Assembly (NCBI RefSeq): GCF_014279755.1
Contig: NZ_CP047951.1
Span: 372,001 to 436,000 of the forward strand
Direction of reading: 5' to 3'
Source of the DNA: Synechococcus sp. PROS-U-1
GTDB taxonomy: Bacteria > Cyanobacteriota > Cyanobacteriia > PCC-6307 > Cyanobiaceae
Length of the DNA stretch: 64,000 nt
Notes under the pieces: generated by a model
Told to the model about the DNA's origin: nothing
Database searches by the model: none
What the model saw: the letters and a program-made list of their open reading frames with translations, nothing else
Part shown: positions 46,683 through 56,578 of the stretch, piece after piece
How positions within the stretch are numbered: the stretch's first letter is position 1
How the letters are laid out: each line of letters begins with the position of its first letter
Position numbers and translations under genes: made by a program

Positions 46683-48896
46683 ATGGCAACGAAATTTCCT
46701 TCGTTCAGCCAGGGTCTGGCCCAGGACCCGACAACCCGCCGTATTTGGTACGGGATCGCCACGGCTCACGACTTCGAGAGCCATGACGGAATGACGGAGG
46801 AGCGCCTCTATCAGAAGCTCTTCTCCACCCATTTCGGTCATCTCGCGATCATCGGCCTGTGGGTTTCGGGAAACCTGTTCCACATCGCCTGGCAGGGCAA
46901 CTTCGAGCAGTGGGTCGCCGACCCCCTGCACGTGCGCCCCATCGCTCACGCAATCTGGGATCCCCACTTCGGTCAAGGCGCCATTGACGCCTTCACCCAG
47001 GCGGGTGCTTCCTCCCCGGTGAACATCGCCTACTCAGGCCTGTATCACTGGTTCTACACAATCGGCATGACGACGAATGCCGAGCTGTATCAGGGTTCCA
47101 TCTTCATGATGATCCTGTCGGCTTGGGCCCTCTTCGCCGGCTGGCTGCATCTGCAGCCCAAGTTCCGTCCTTCCCTGGCCTGGTTCAAAAACGCTGAATC
47201 GCGTCTGAACCACCATCTGGCTGTTCTGTTCGGCTTCAGTTCCATCGCCTGGACCGGTCACCTGGTTCACGTTGCGATCCCCGAAGCCCGCGGTCAGCAC
47301 GTTGGATGGGACAACTTCCTCAACGTTCTGCCTCATCCCGCCGGTCTTGGACCCTTCTTCACCGGCAACTGGGGTGTGTATGCCGAAAATCCCGATTCTC
47401 TGAATCAGGTCTTTGGTAGTTCCGAAGGTGCCGGCACCGCCATCCTCACCTTCCTTGGTGGCTTCCACCCTCAGACAGAAGCTCTCTGGCTGACGGACAT
47501 CGCCCACCACCACCTGGCCATCGGTTGCATCTTCGTGATCGCCGGCCACATGTACCGGACCAACTTCGGTATCGGTCACTCCATCAAGGAGATCCTTGAA
47601 ACCCACAACCCTCCCCAGGGCACTCCTGGTGATCTGGGTGCGGGCCACAAAGGTCTCTACGACACCATCAACAACAGCCTGCACTTCCAGCTTGGTTTGG
47701 CTCTCGCCTCCCTTGGCGTGATCACCAGCCTCGTTGCGCAGCACATGTACTCGATGCCGTCGTATGCCTTCATCGCGAAGGACTACACAACCCAGGCAGC
47801 CCTGTACACCCATCACCAGTACATCGCCATTGCGCTGATGTGTGGTGCCTTTGCTCACGGTGCGATCTTCTTCATCCGTGACTACGACCCCGAAGCCAAT
47901 AAGGACAACGTCCTGGCTCGGATGCTCGAGCACAAAGAAGCGATCATCAGTCACCTGAGCTGGGTCTCCCTGTTCCTCGGATTCCACACCCTGGGTCTCT
48001 ACGTCCACAACGATGTGGTCGTTGCCTTCGGTACCCCCGAGAAGCAGATTCTGGTTGAGCCCGTTTTCGCCCAGTTCGTACAGGCCGCCTCTGGCAAGGC
48101 CATGTATGGAATGGATGTGCTGCTCTCCAATGCCTCCAGCTCCGCCAGCCTTGCGTCCCAGAACATTCCTGGCGACCACTACTGGCTTGATGCCATCAAC
48201 GGCAACACCGATGTGTTCCTGCCGATCGGCCCTGGTGACTTCCTTGTTCACCATGCCATCGCTTTGGGTCTGCACACCACCACCCTCATCCTCGTGAAGG
48301 GTGCCCTGGATGCTCGCGGCTCCAAGCTGATGCCCGATAAGAAGGATTTCGGCTACTCCTTCCCCTGCGACGGCCCCGGCCGTGGCGGTACCTGCGACAT
48401 CTCTGCCTGGGACGCCTTCTATCTGGCAGTCTTCTGGGCTCTGAACACCGTGGGCTGGCTGACCTTCTACTGGCACTGGAAGCACCTGGCGATCTGGTCA
48501 GGCAACGTGGCTCAGTTCAACGAATCCAGCACCTACCTGATGGGCTGGTTCCGCGACTACCTGTGGCTCAACTCCTCCCAGCTGATTAACGGTTACAACC
48601 CGTTTGGAAGCAACAACCTGGCCGTCTGGGCCTGGATGTTCCTCTTCGGTCACCTGGTATGGGCTACCGGTTTCATGTTCCTGATCTCCTGGCGGGGTTA
48701 CTGGCAGGAACTGATCGAGACCATTGTCTGGGCACATCAGCGCAGCCCCATCGCCAACATGATGGGTTACCGCGACAAGCCTGTGGCACTCTCCATCGTT
48801 CAGGCCCGTGTTGTTGGTCTCGCCCACTTCACGGTCGGCTATGTACTGACGTACGCAGCCTTCCTGATAGCTTCGACTTCAGGAAAGTTCGGTTGA
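46683..48896 (+). CDS. psaB: Photosystem I P700 apoprotein A2
   Basis: 737 residues. Partner of PsaA; same fold. FX motif [40 protein letters not shown]-terminal [15 protein letters not shown] with quinone-site aromatic residues. ATG 46683. psaA-psaB are a classical dicistron. A strong hairpin lies 46 bases after the stop. Confidence 0.99.
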   Translation: MATKFPSFSQGLAQDPTTRRIWYGIATAHDFESHDGMTEERLYQKLFSTHFGHLAIIGLWVSGNLFHIAWQGNFEQWVADPLHVRPIAHAIWDPHFGQGAIDAFTQAGASSPVNIAYSGLYHWFYTIGMTTNAELYQGSIFMMILSAWALFAGWLHLQPKFRPSLAWFKNAESRLNHHLAVLFGFSSIAWTGHLVHVAIPEARGQHVGWDNFLNVLPHPAGLGPFFTGNWGVYAENPDSLNQVFGSSEGAGTAILTFLGGFHPQTEALWLTDIAHHHLAIGCIFVIAGHMYRTNFGIGHSIKEILETHNPPQGTPGDLGAGHKGLYDTINNSLHFQLGLALASLGVITSLVAQHMYSMPSYAFIAKDYTTQAALYTHHQYIAIALMCGAFAHGAIFFIRDYDPEANKDNVLARMLEHKEAIISHLSWVSLFLGFHTLGLYVHNDVVVAFGTPEKQILVEPVFAQFVQAASGKAMYGMDVLLSNASSSASLASQNIPGDHYWLDAINGNTDVFLPIGPGDFLVHHAIALGLHTTTLILVKGALDARGSKLMPDKKDFGYSFPCDGPGRGGTCDISAWDAFYLAVFWALNTVGWLTFYWHWKHLAIWSGNVAQFNESSTYLMGWFRDYLWLNSSQLINGYNPFGSNNLAVWAWMFLFGHLVWATGFMFLISWRGYWQELIETIVWAHQRSPIANMMGYRDKPVALSIVQARVVGLAHFTVGYVLTYAAFLIASTSGKFG

Positions 48897-48941
48897 TTCT
48901 TTCCTGATTCAACCTGCTACGAGTCGTTCCTCGTTTCATTG

Positions 48942-48975
48942 ATCCCCATCCGGTGTTACGGGTGGGGATTTTTAT
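48942..48975 (+). terminator. Rho-independent terminator of psaAB
   Basis: ATCCCCATCCG (48942-48952) pairs with CGGGTGGGGAT (48959-48969), one G-T type mismatch, then TTTTTATTTT. It ends the psaAB transcript ahead of the AraC-type gene. Confidence 0.9.
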
Positions 48976-49026
48976 TTTCCCGATTTCATTCCATTGGAAT
49001 CTGGCCATTGACTGCAATCAGCTCAG

Positions 49027-50052
49027 TTGGCTTTGGCTAAATTGTCCGAGTGCAACTTCGGTACAAATCTGATCCGTCCAAACGCGCCATCATCTGCTGT
49101 GTTGCCCTGCTGTGACCGCTTGTTTCATAGTGCTGGGGACTGTGCGCGTTTGTGGAAGCAACTGGGATGTGATTACAACGTCGTTCAGATTTCGCCAGGT
49201 CCCCTGCATGGTCGTTTAAGAGTTGACCATCAGGATGGAATTCTGCTTGTTTCGATGCAAGCGGATCAGGCATTGTTGGTGGAGGGAACGCGTCACCCTC
49301 GCTGGTTGCCTTTCACGATTGAACATAGTGATAACTACAGGGAGCATCGCCATTTTGGTGAGTCCCTGTCTCCGCATACGTTGGCTGGATTCAACACCAA
49401 AATGACGGAGACGTTGATGAGAACGTCTCCAGGTGGCAATTGTATTGGGGCTGTTCTTGTCGACCGTCGTCGTGCTGACATCTGGGCAGATCTGATGGGT
49501 GCCCATGAGGTCTCGGATCGTATGGAACATAACAACAAAGCCATTCTTTCCCCAATGGTTCATCGCAAGTTGCGTCAGTTGATGGTGCTTCCTGCTTGGC
49601 AAGGTGCTGACGTCCCTAAGCCTTTCCAGGCTGATCTTTTGGAGGCGCAGCTGATTGAGTCTCTCTCGCCTGAGAGTTCATCACTTGTGCAGCCTGTGCA
49701 GAAGACTCATCACAGCGATCTTGTGAAGGAGTTGGTTCGCTTTTCTTTTCAATCGAGCACTGCACCCGTCTCTTTGGGTTTGGTGTGTCAGGCACTATTC
49801 ACGACCAAGACAACCCTCACTGTGAGTTGTCGTGAAATGTTTGGCTACGGACCGATGGCTTTGATGCGTCGCATTCGGTTGCAGCAAGTGCACGAAGTCT
49901 TAACTAGTCCCGGCCTTCGGCAACAAACAGGGTGCCACACCGTCCAGCAGGCAGCTGAGCATTTTGGCTTTGTAAGTCGAAATCACTTTGCAAGTGCCTA
50001 TCGCGATCTCTTTGCGGAGACGCCGCGGACAACTTTGCTGGCGTCCCGGTGA
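49027..50052 (+). CDS. AraC-family transcriptional regulator
   Basis: 341 residues as an open frame from a TTG; a TTG at 49042 is a further option, and no ATG occurs until codon 77, so the N-terminus is uncertain. The last ~100 residues hold two helix-turn-helix units: LVCQALFTTKTTLTVSCREMFGYGPMALMRRIRLQQV and TVQQAAEHFGFVSRNHFASAYRDLFAETP, the AraC signature. The N-terminal part shows no clear cupin; it may sense a ligand. Located 130 bases after psaB, beyond the terminator, so not co-transcribed by design. The GC-rich hairpin at 50059-50082 follows. Confidence 0.88.
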   Translation: MALAKLSECNFGTNLIRPNAPSSAVLPCCDRLFHSAGDCARLWKQLGCDYNVVQISPGPLHGRLRVDHQDGILLVSMQADQALLVEGTRHPRWLPFTIEHSDNYREHRHFGESLSPHTLAGFNTKMTETLMRTSPGGNCIGAVLVDRRRADIWADLMGAHEVSDRMEHNNKAILSPMVHRKLRQLMVLPAWQGADVPKPFQADLLEAQLIESLSPESSSLVQPVQKTHHSDLVKELVRFSFQSSTAPVSLGLVCQALFTTKTTLTVSCREMFGYGPMALMRRIRLQQVHEVLTSPGLRQQTGCHTVQQAAEHFGFVSRNHFASAYRDLFAETPRTTLLASR

Positions 50053-50058
50053 TGGAGA

Positions 50059-50082
50059 GCGCGGGCCATCTCTGGCCCGCGC
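50059..50082. terminator. GC-rich hairpin between convergent genes
   Basis: GCGCGGGCCA-TCTC-TGGCCCGCGC, a perfect 10 bp stem with a 4-base loop. It stands between the AraC stop (50052) and the RTX-like stop (50110), so it could stop both transcripts. No U tract follows on either side. Confidence 0.5.
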
Positions 50083-50109
50083 CTGCCTTGACGTGGGGTT
50101 GGCGTCTTC

Positions 50110-50889
50110 TTAAAGATCAGCCACGGGCGAGAAGATCTGGGTGATCACGTCGCTTTCGCTCATCTCGGCTTTGCGATGATGCGCATGGCCATGGTGGTCA
50201 TGGTCATGGTCAATGCTCTTTGTTTTTGTGTTGCCTCCGGAGTAATCCAGTTGTTTCTTGTTGAGGTTTTTGACTCCCACCACCTTGGCCAGCGTTTTTT
50301 TGCCGGCTTTGATCAATGAGTTGCCGCCTTCAGTGCTGATTTTGATCTGTTTTTTGTTGTATCCGTCCACGCGGATAACGTCCTTTCCTTTTTTGCGATA
50401 GTCCTTGATTAGGACCGTGGCATCTCCGTCAAGGTAGAAATAATCGTTGCCCTTTCCGCCAATCATGGTGCAGTCGTCACCGTCGGCATAGAGGTGATCC
50501 TTGCCATTGCCACCAATCAGGGTGTCTTTGCCATACCAGGTGAAGATTCTGTCGTTGCCCTTCCCTCCCTCGTATTTGTGCTTTTCCCAATGGCCCGACA
50601 TCAGGTCATCCTTGTTGGACCCACCAACGAAAGTCTTGTTGGATTTTGGGACAACAACGTTGAAATCTGCGTAGTCAAGAACTTTGTCGGTCCAGGGGTC
50701 GATGTAATTCCCCTTGACATCGATATTCTCGTAGCCCCTCTCCCAGAGGTCCTGGATCGAGTCATACAGATCGCCTAGTTGATCCTTGATGTCAAGGTCA
50801 GGGATCCATCCTTCGATTTCGTCCTTAATGTTGTCTAGGCCATCAGTGACTTTGTCTGGGACGTGGTTTTTGCCCTTACCTTTGCCCAT
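50110..50889 (-). CDS. RTX-like calcium-binding protein with His-rich tail
   Basis: 259 residues. The middle contains hemolysin-type nonapeptide repeats: GGSNKDDLMSG, GGKGNDRIF, GGNGKDHLY, GGKGNDYFYLD, which form Ca2+-binding beta-rolls in proteins exported by type I secretion. No N-terminal signal peptide, as expected for C-terminally targeted T1SS cargo; the end (DVITQIFSPVADL) is hydrophobic. A His-rich segment DHDHDHHGHAHH precedes it, likely a metal-binding stretch. The protein is small for an RTX exoprotein, so it may be a surface or matrix protein. Start ATG 50889 abuts an 8 bp hairpin. Confidence 0.78.
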   Translation of the reverse strand: MGKGKGKNHVPDKVTDGLDNIKDEIEGWIPDLDIKDQLGDLYDSIQDLWERGYENIDVKGNYIDPWTDKVLDYADFNVVVPKSNKTFVGGSNKDDLMSGHWEKHKYEGGKGNDRIFTWYGKDTLIGGNGKDHLYADGDDCTMIGGKGNDYFYLDGDATVLIKDYRKKGKDVIRVDGYNKKQIKISTEGGNSLIKAGKKTLAKVVGVKNLNKKQLDYSGGNTKTKSIDHDHDHHGHAHHRKAEMSESDVITQIFSPVADL

Positions 50890-50914
50890 GGAAGTTGTCG
50901 ATGAGTCAACTTCC
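50890..50914 (-). promoter_or_regulatory. Hairpin abutting the RTX-like start codon
   Basis: GGAAGTTG (50890-50897) and CAACTTCC (50907-50914) pair perfectly with a 9-base loop. On the mRNA the 5' arm contains the Shine-Dalgarno-like AAGGAAG and the 3' arm touches AUG. In the open form the SD is ~20 bases away; folded, it is brought close to the start. Candidate translational switch or dyad operator. Confidence 0.5.
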
Positions 50915-51025
50915 TTCGTAGCAACAGCGTGGATGTCTTGCCTAATTCAACTCAAAAACGGTGATTTCTGGACCAACCGCTATCGGCAGTCCTACTGCCT
51001 AAGGTCTCCAGGTTGCAGTAGCTGA

Positions 51026-51754
51026 ATGCTGGATCAGTGGACTCTGTTCCAGTACAACCTCGGGATTTGGCAAGGGAGCTTCACCACGTTCAATCAGCAG
51101 CTGCAGCTGCAACATGTTCAGCCATCTGAACTGACCCTGGCGCTAGCTCCATCCGGGGTCAGCATTGAGCTCTCTCTGCTGTTTTGGTCTGAACAGCAGC
51201 ACCAGCCCGTTGCACCGCCCATGGCCGAGCCGGTGAAGCGGATCAGCCAGAGCTTCAGCAACCTTTCCTCCGAACTCTGCTTCTTTTCGACTGGGAGCTT
51301 TTGTCGTGGGTCCCTGTTCATTGCATCGTTTCCTCAGGCTTGGTCGCGCCCTTACGCCGAATTCGGATTCCTAAACGGCCCACGGCGTCACCGCTTGGTT
51401 CTGCTCTGGGACGGCGCGGGCCATCTGGATCGGATCATCCTCATCCGTGAGTTCCGTGCCGGGAGTTCAGCGGTGGAGTGTCCTCCCTTGCAGGCCAATC
51501 AACTATTGGGGGACTGGCGTTGCGACATCAACTCACCAGGAGATGGCCTTCGTCTTGAAGCGGACGATCTTGAGCAGTGGATCTTTTTGCCCGATGGCGG
51601 AGCTTTCCTGGCGCCGCTTCAGATTGATCCCAACCAGACATTCCGCATCGAAGCGCTTTGGGTGTCGAGTCCGACCCGCCTTGAGCGAATCACGCGCCGT
51701 TATGGAGACAACGGTGCGCTGACGTCGGTGGATCACCAGCTGCTCATCCGCTGA
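51026..51754 (+). CDS. DUF3598 family protein
   Basis: 242 residues. Beta-rich protein of oxygenic phototrophs; pattern LGIWQGSFTTFN at the start, FCRGSLFIASFPQAWSRPYAEFGF, LVLLWDGAGHLDRIILIREFR, LLGDWRCD, RLERITRRYGDNGALTSVDHQLLIR. The fold resembles the CpcS/lipocalin-like tandem family, some of which handle bilins, but no ligand can be assigned here. ATG start. Divergent from the RTX-like gene; convergent with the bicupin, 11 bases apart. Confidence 0.75.
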   Translation: MLDQWTLFQYNLGIWQGSFTTFNQQLQLQHVQPSELTLALAPSGVSIELSLLFWSEQQHQPVAPPMAEPVKRISQSFSNLSSELCFFSTGSFCRGSLFIASFPQAWSRPYAEFGFLNGPRRHRLVLLWDGAGHLDRIILIREFRAGSSAVECPPLQANQLLGDWRCDINSPGDGLRLEADDLEQWIFLPDGGAFLAPLQIDPNQTFRIEALWVSSPTRLERITRRYGDNGALTSVDHQLLIR

Positions 51755-51765
51755 CGTTGTTCCGG

Positions 51766-52731
51766 TCAGGGGGTTTTGCTCAAAGCTCCATCGTCCTCCC
51801 GGCCCCTGTTGCTGAAAGCAATGTCGAGCGTCCGCAGATAGGTGTGCAGTCCTGCATCCTGAATCGGCAGCACGTAGGCGTCTACGCCGGACTCATTGTG
51901 GTGTGAGTGCCAGTAGCCCGGGGGTGTCACGAAGGCTGCACCGGTCACCCAGTCTTCTCGGTAACCATTGCGGATCATTCCGTTTGCGTCCAGTTCGGTG
52001 CCAATCATCGTGTAGCACCCCGGTTGGCAGGCCACCGCAAAATCAAGAGCGATCGACTGGTGTCGATGCGGGCGTTGGATCTGACCTGCGGGGAGAATTC
52101 CCAACATGGCCCACAGGGTGTGGGTAACGGTGCGTGTCTGAGGGAATGCGTCGTTGCCTAAAAGCACACTCACGCGATTGGCGTTGGCTCCTCGAGGATT
52201 GCTGGCGATGGCAGCCAGCTCAGCGCGAGCATCTTGATGGCTGTAGAAGCAGGGTTCAAACACCGGCTTCACTGTGCTGACGCCCAAATAACGAAGCAGG
52301 GGGGCATCGTGCACCCAGTAGAGGCCGGCGCGAGTCTCGCTGCTGTGGATCGCATCCCCGCCAGCGGGCAGAACGAAGGTGTCTCCTTCGCTCCAGTGAA
52401 AAACTTGACCACAGGATTCGGTTTGCCCATGGCCTCGGGCAACAAAGAACAGCTGACTGGTCGCATCCGCATTGGTGCGCAGTGCTCCTCGATCCAGGCG
52501 AATGAAATTGCCGCAGAGCGATGGACCGGTGGCCGGGCCCTCGCAGTGCAACTCAGCACTCAAATCAAGAGATTGCAGGGCCGTCCCAGGCTCATCGAAG
52601 AAACTCGCCGAAAAGCTTCGGTAGGGAATCGTGCTGATCAGGCCCTTCTGCAAGGGATTGGCGGCTGAGCCGTAGTCAAAGAACTGCGCCTGAGAACTCG
52701 TTGCCGTGGTCGCCCGCGGGGTGATGGTCAT
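51766..52731 (-). CDS. Bicupin dioxygenase-like protein (gentisate/hydroxynaphthoate dioxygenase type)
   Basis: 321 residues from ATG 52731 with AAGGAA close upstream; a longer frame to 52788 is possible. Two cupin folds: QLFFVARGHGQTESCGQ...SEGDTFVLPAG in the first, and LGILPAGQIQRPHRHQSIALDFAV (HxH metal site) with AAFVTPPGYWHSHHNES in the second. The arrangement matches gentisate 1,2-dioxygenase-like enzymes, which open aromatic rings with Fe(II), but the first cupin's metal His residues are not all clear. Substrate unknown. Possibly coupled to the preceding exporter (68 bases). Confidence 0.78.
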   Translation of the reverse strand: MTITPRATTATSSQAQFFDYGSAANPLQKGLISTIPYRSFSASFFDEPGTALQSLDLSAELHCEGPATGPSLCGNFIRLDRGALRTNADATSQLFFVARGHGQTESCGQVFHWSEGDTFVLPAGGDAIHSSETRAGLYWVHDAPLLRYLGVSTVKPVFEPCFYSHQDARAELAAIASNPRGANANRVSVLLGNDAFPQTRTVTHTLWAMLGILPAGQIQRPHRHQSIALDFAVACQPGCYTMIGTELDANGMIRNGYREDWVTGAAFVTPPGYWHSHHNESGVDAYVLPIQDAGLHTYLRTLDIAFSNRGREDDGALSKTP

Positions 52732-52799
52732 CGTTCCTTCCAGGAGCAGAACCAATGGTTCGAGGCCGCACCCTACGTGGTGGGCCATGCTGCAGCCGT

Positions 52800-55700
52800 T
52801 CAGGGTGCACTGTTAGGTCTGGGCTGGTGTTCGACGCGCTTCAACATCAGGTAGACGGCAGGGACTGCAAACAGTGAAAGGAAAGAGGCCACGAGCAGTC
52901 CGCTGAAGACCACGGTCCCAATGCTGATCCTGCTGGCGGCTCCCGTTCCTTGCGCCAACAGAAGAGGCAGGAAGCCCGCCAAGGATGTGATGGCTGTCAG
53001 CAGGATTGGACGCATCCTGTTCACGGCCGCGTCGAGCACCGCTTGGCGCAGTTCCAGGCCCGCTGCAATCCGTTGGTTGGCGAATTCCACGATCAAAATT
53101 CCGTTCTTGGCCGCCAGGCTCACCAGCACCAGGAGTCCCATCTGGCCGTAAACATCGAGCGGTAGACCCCGCAGTTTCAAGCCGATCAGTGCTCCCAGCA
53201 GAGCCATCGGCACCGTCAGCAGAATGATGAATGGATCGATAAAACTCTCGTAGAGCGCGGCTAGAAGCAGATACACCACAGTCACACCGAGGGCGAACAG
53301 CACCCAGGTCACCTGTCCAGCCCGTTGTTCTTCCAATGCCAGGCCGGTGAAGGCCAACCCGATGTTGTTGCCTCCAATCCGATCTCCTGCCTGGATTAGA
53401 GCGTCGATGGCTTCACCGCTGCTGACCGTTGGAGCGGGGATGGCGGTGATGCGGATCGCCCGGTTGAGTCCGAAATGGCGAATGTTGTTGACGCCCTCCT
53501 CTCGGCTCAATCTCGCCACTGTTGCCACAGACACAAGCTCACCGCTGCGGTTGCGCACCATCAGGCTGGTGAGATCTTCGGGTCGACGTCGCTCACGTCC
53601 ATCCAGCTGCAGAACAATCGAGCGGATCCGACCGCCGTCGAAGGTGTCGTCGATGTAGCGGCCACCGAAGGCTGTGCCGATTTCCCGCAGTGTTGCGCCG
53701 AAGTCGAGGTCGAGAGCGGCCAGTTGGTCGCGGTCCAGGGTCAGGCGCCAACGGGGGAAACTGGCATCAAAGCGGGTGCTGACGCGTTCAAATCGGTTCG
53801 TCTCCTCCGCTGTTTGGATGAACGCTTCGGCGACACTGCCAAATTGGTCCAGGCTCAATTGGCCGCCGCTGCGGTCCAGCAGCTCAAGCGAGAGCCCTGA
53901 TTCACTGCTGAAGCCCCTGACTGCAGGAGGGGTGGTCAGTACGACCCTGGCATCTCCGACCCGTTGCTGAATGTCGCGGCGGAGGCGGCGTTGGATGGCG
54001 CTGCTGCTCTGCTCAACGCCGGGACGATCCTTGAGTGCCTTTAACCGGAGGTAGAAGGACCCTCGGTCTTCTCCACTTTGTCCGAAGGAACTACCCGCAT
54101 AAAAGTTGCCGGTGCGCACCAGGGGTTCTTCGCTGACGATGCGACGGATGTCGTCCATCACGGCAACGCTGCGCTCGAGACTGGCTCCGTCGGGGAGGGT
54201 GAAGTAGCCGCGGATCTGACCCTGGTCGTCATCCGGAATGAAGGCTGTCGGCATCACGGCCAATCCAGAGGCCGTGATGACAAGGCCGCTCAGCAGCACA
54301 AGGGAAATGAGCCGCTTGCGGTGTAGCCATGCGTCGAGCTGCTTTGCGTAGTGACCTTGGAGTGTGTGCATTCCCCGCCGCAGCCACCGGCTCAGCTTTC
54401 CGATGACCCCAGGAAGCCGGCCGCCGCCAGCAGGACCCAACACACGGGCGCAGGCCATCGGAGTGAAGCTGAGCGCATTCAATGTGGAGAACAGAATTGC
54501 TCCGCTGATGGCCAGGGCGATCGGTTGATAGAGGCGTCCAATCGATCCAGGAATCAGCAGGACAGGCAGGAATACGGCTGCCAACACCAGTGACGTGGCG
54601 ACAACTGCATTTGCCAGCTCGGCCATTGCATCTTCTGCAGCCTGGTCGGGGGGGGCGCCACGTTCGATGCGTCCGGCGATGTCTTCGCTCACAACGATGG
54701 CGTCATCCACAACGATTCCTGTGGCCAGCACCAGCCCGAACAGGATCAGGCTGTTGAGGTTGGAACCGCTCAGTTTCACCAGGCTGAGGCTTCCCACCAG
54801 CGCCACCGGCACGGCGAGGCCTGGGATCAGGGCGAGGCGCCATCGGCCTAAAAACAGCACCAGCACGACCAGCACCAGCAGCACGGCATCGCGCAAAGTG
54901 ATCAAGGTGCGATCGAGGTTGGCCTCAACCGTGTCGGCCACATCAACGATCAGCGATAGCTCGATGCCCGGCGGGAAGCTCGGTCCCAACTGCTGCAACT
55001 TGCGCTTGATCGCCCTGCTCACCTCCAGGGCATTGGCCCCGTCACGCTGGTAGATCCCCACGGCGACGGAGCGCTCCCCGTCCAAATTCATGGCCTCTCG
55101 TCCGTAGTTGCGCTGTCCGAGGGCAACCCGTCCCACATCCTTCAGTCGCAGCAGCCCGCCGTTGTCCAGCCGGCGCAACACGAGATTCTCGAAATCCGAC
55201 CTGCTGCGGAGGCGCCCCTCCGCTTCCACCGGAAGGCTCAGCAGCTGGCCCGATGGAACAGGGGCCGCGCCAATGCTGCCAACGGCAGCCAAAACATTCT
55301 GTTCAGCCAGGGCTCGGCTGACATCGCCAAGGGTCAGGTTGGTTTGTTCGAGGCGTTGCGGATCCAGCCACAGGCGAAAGGAGAGTTCACTGCTGCCGAA
55401 GATCTGCACATCGCCGATGCCTGGTGTGGTGAGCAGTGCGTCGCGCAGGGTCTGGTCCAGCCAACCTGTGAGAAAAGTCGGGACGTATTGATCGGGTGGG
55501 TGGCTGAACCCCAAGATCATCAACAGATCTTCCGAGGAGCGACGCACTTGGAGTCCCTGGCGCGTCACCGCTTGAGGCAACCGGCGGCTGGCGAGGTTGA
55601 CCTCGTTCTGCACCTTGATGGCATTCAGCTCGGGATCTCCCGCGTTGAATCGCAACGAGATGCTGGCGCCGCCTTGCCTGCTGGTTGAGCTGATGCTTTC

Positions 55701-55934
55701 GACCCCTTCAAGGCCATTCAGCTGTTGTTCCAACACCCGTGTCACGCTCTGCTCCACCACCTCCGGCGAAGCCGCAGGGAAGCTGGCGTTAACGCTGACG
55801 CGGGTGGGCGCGAGTGGCGGAAGATCCTCCAGCCCCAGGCCAAACAGCGCTGTGCAGCCCGCCAGAACGATCAGCAGGCTGCAGACGACCGTAAGGACCG
55901 GCCGTCGGAGAAACGGCTGGGAGATCGACCGCAC
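52800..55934 (-). CDS. RND-family efflux transporter (HAE1/AcrB-like)
   Basis: 1044 residues, full length, 12 membrane segments. Proton-driven pump. Proton relay Asp pair in GIVVDDAIVVSEDIAGRIERG (TM4) and Lys in LAAKNGILIVEFANQ (TM10); porter-domain pieces NLTLGDVSRALAEQ and SLRFNAGDPELNAIKVQNEV. Typical RND pumps need a membrane fusion protein and an outer membrane channel, but neither lies in this window, so it is an orphan or works with distant partners. Possible substrates are drugs, metals or lipids; not determinable. Confidence 0.95.
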   Translation of the reverse strand: MRSISQPFLRRPVLTVVCSLLIVLAGCTALFGLGLEDLPPLAPTRVSVNASFPAASPEVVEQSVTRVLEQQLNGLEGVESISSTSRQGGASISLRFNAGDPELNAIKVQNEVNLASRRLPQAVTRQGLQVRRSSEDLLMILGFSHPPDQYVPTFLTGWLDQTLRDALLTTPGIGDVQIFGSSELSFRLWLDPQRLEQTNLTLGDVSRALAEQNVLAAVGSIGAAPVPSGQLLSLPVEAEGRLRSRSDFENLVLRRLDNGGLLRLKDVGRVALGQRNYGREAMNLDGERSVAVGIYQRDGANALEVSRAIKRKLQQLGPSFPPGIELSLIVDVADTVEANLDRTLITLRDAVLLVLVVLVLFLGRWRLALIPGLAVPVALVGSLSLVKLSGSNLNSLILFGLVLATGIVVDDAIVVSEDIAGRIERGAPPDQAAEDAMAELANAVVATSLVLAAVFLPVLLIPGSIGRLYQPIALAISGAILFSTLNALSFTPMACARVLGPAGGGRLPGVIGKLSRWLRRGMHTLQGHYAKQLDAWLHRKRLISLVLLSGLVITASGLAVMPTAFIPDDDQGQIRGYFTLPDGASLERSVAVMDDIRRIVSEEPLVRTGNFYAGSSFGQSGEDRGSFYLRLKALKDRPGVEQSSSAIQRRLRRDIQQRVGDARVVLTTPPAVRGFSSESGLSLELLDRSGGQLSLDQFGSVAEAFIQTAEETNRFERVSTRFDASFPRWRLTLDRDQLAALDLDFGATLREIGTAFGGRYIDDTFDGGRIRSIVLQLDGRERRRPEDLTSLMVRNRSGELVSVATVARLSREEGVNNIRHFGLNRAIRITAIPAPTVSSGEAIDALIQAGDRIGGNNIGLAFTGLALEEQRAGQVTWVLFALGVTVVYLLLAALYESFIDPFIILLTVPMALLGALIGLKLRGLPLDVYGQMGLLVLVSLAAKNGILIVEFANQRIAAGLELRQAVLDAAVNRMRPILLTAITSLAGFLPLLLAQGTGAASRISIGTVVFSGLLVASFLSLFAVPAVYLMLKRVEHQPRPNSAP

Positions 55935-56043
55935 CTGGACGTCTCAAAAGTGTGTGGATCTTGGCAGGAAAAATCCCCCGATTGCCTGCTGGGCAAGCAA
56001 CCGGGGGATGAATGGTTTGGGTGAAGAGCTCGGGTGAATGAAT

Positions 56044-56535
56044 TCAGCCGACGCTCCAGACACCAGCAGCGATCTTGAACAGATCCTGAAGGTGAACGGT
56101 GTTGCAGAGGAACCAGGCAAAAACGGCGCCGCCGCAGCCACCAAGCCAGAACCCACTAGTGAAGTCGGACCAACCTGTGCGGGTGAAGAGGTCGGCGGGA
56201 GGATTCTCAACCGTGACGTCTGCCGGGGGGATGTTGGGTTGCTTGCCGGGCTGGTTGTACAACAGGAACAGCAGGCTGAGGATGTGAACAGCACCAATGG
56301 CGGCCAGCAGACCGGCGGTTTGCTGATACTCGGTGGCACGCAAAGGGCCACAGATGGTGAAGGGGCCGAAGAGCAGATAACCGAACGCTGCGCCCGTTTC
56401 CAGGCCACGGAAGTTCGGGGAAATCCCAGGGCGGTAGAGGGGCAGGTTGTTGATCAGTCCCTTGATGAAATAACCGCTGTTGACGGGGGTCGCAAGATTG
56501 CCGACGCAGGGATCAGCAGCAGGAGTGACAGTCAT
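56044..56535 (-). CDS. psaL: Photosystem I reaction centre subunit XI
   Basis: 163 residues. Holds PSI trimers together in cyanobacteria. Family features: [33 protein letters not shown], two transmembrane helices ([26 protein letters not shown]) and a C-terminal VWSVG. Its ATG lies 43 bases downstream of psaI on the same strand; they form the psaI-psaL pair. Confidence 0.97.
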   Translation of the reverse strand: MTVTPAADPCVGNLATPVNSGYFIKGLINNLPLYRPGISPNFRGLETGAAFGYLLFGPFTICGPLRATEYQQTAGLLAAIGAVHILSLLFLLYNQPGKQPNIPPADVTVENPPADLFTRTGWSDFTSGFWLGGCGGAVFAWFLCNTVHLQDLFKIAAGVWSVG

Positions 56536-56578
56536 GAGTTACGAGTGCTGAGGGGTTGAAACGATCCGCAGTTCGCGG

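Noticed and set aside
47034-48485. 483-codon minus-strand open frame opposite psaB
   Set aside because: Antisense shadow of psaB caused by its codon bias; no family motifs.
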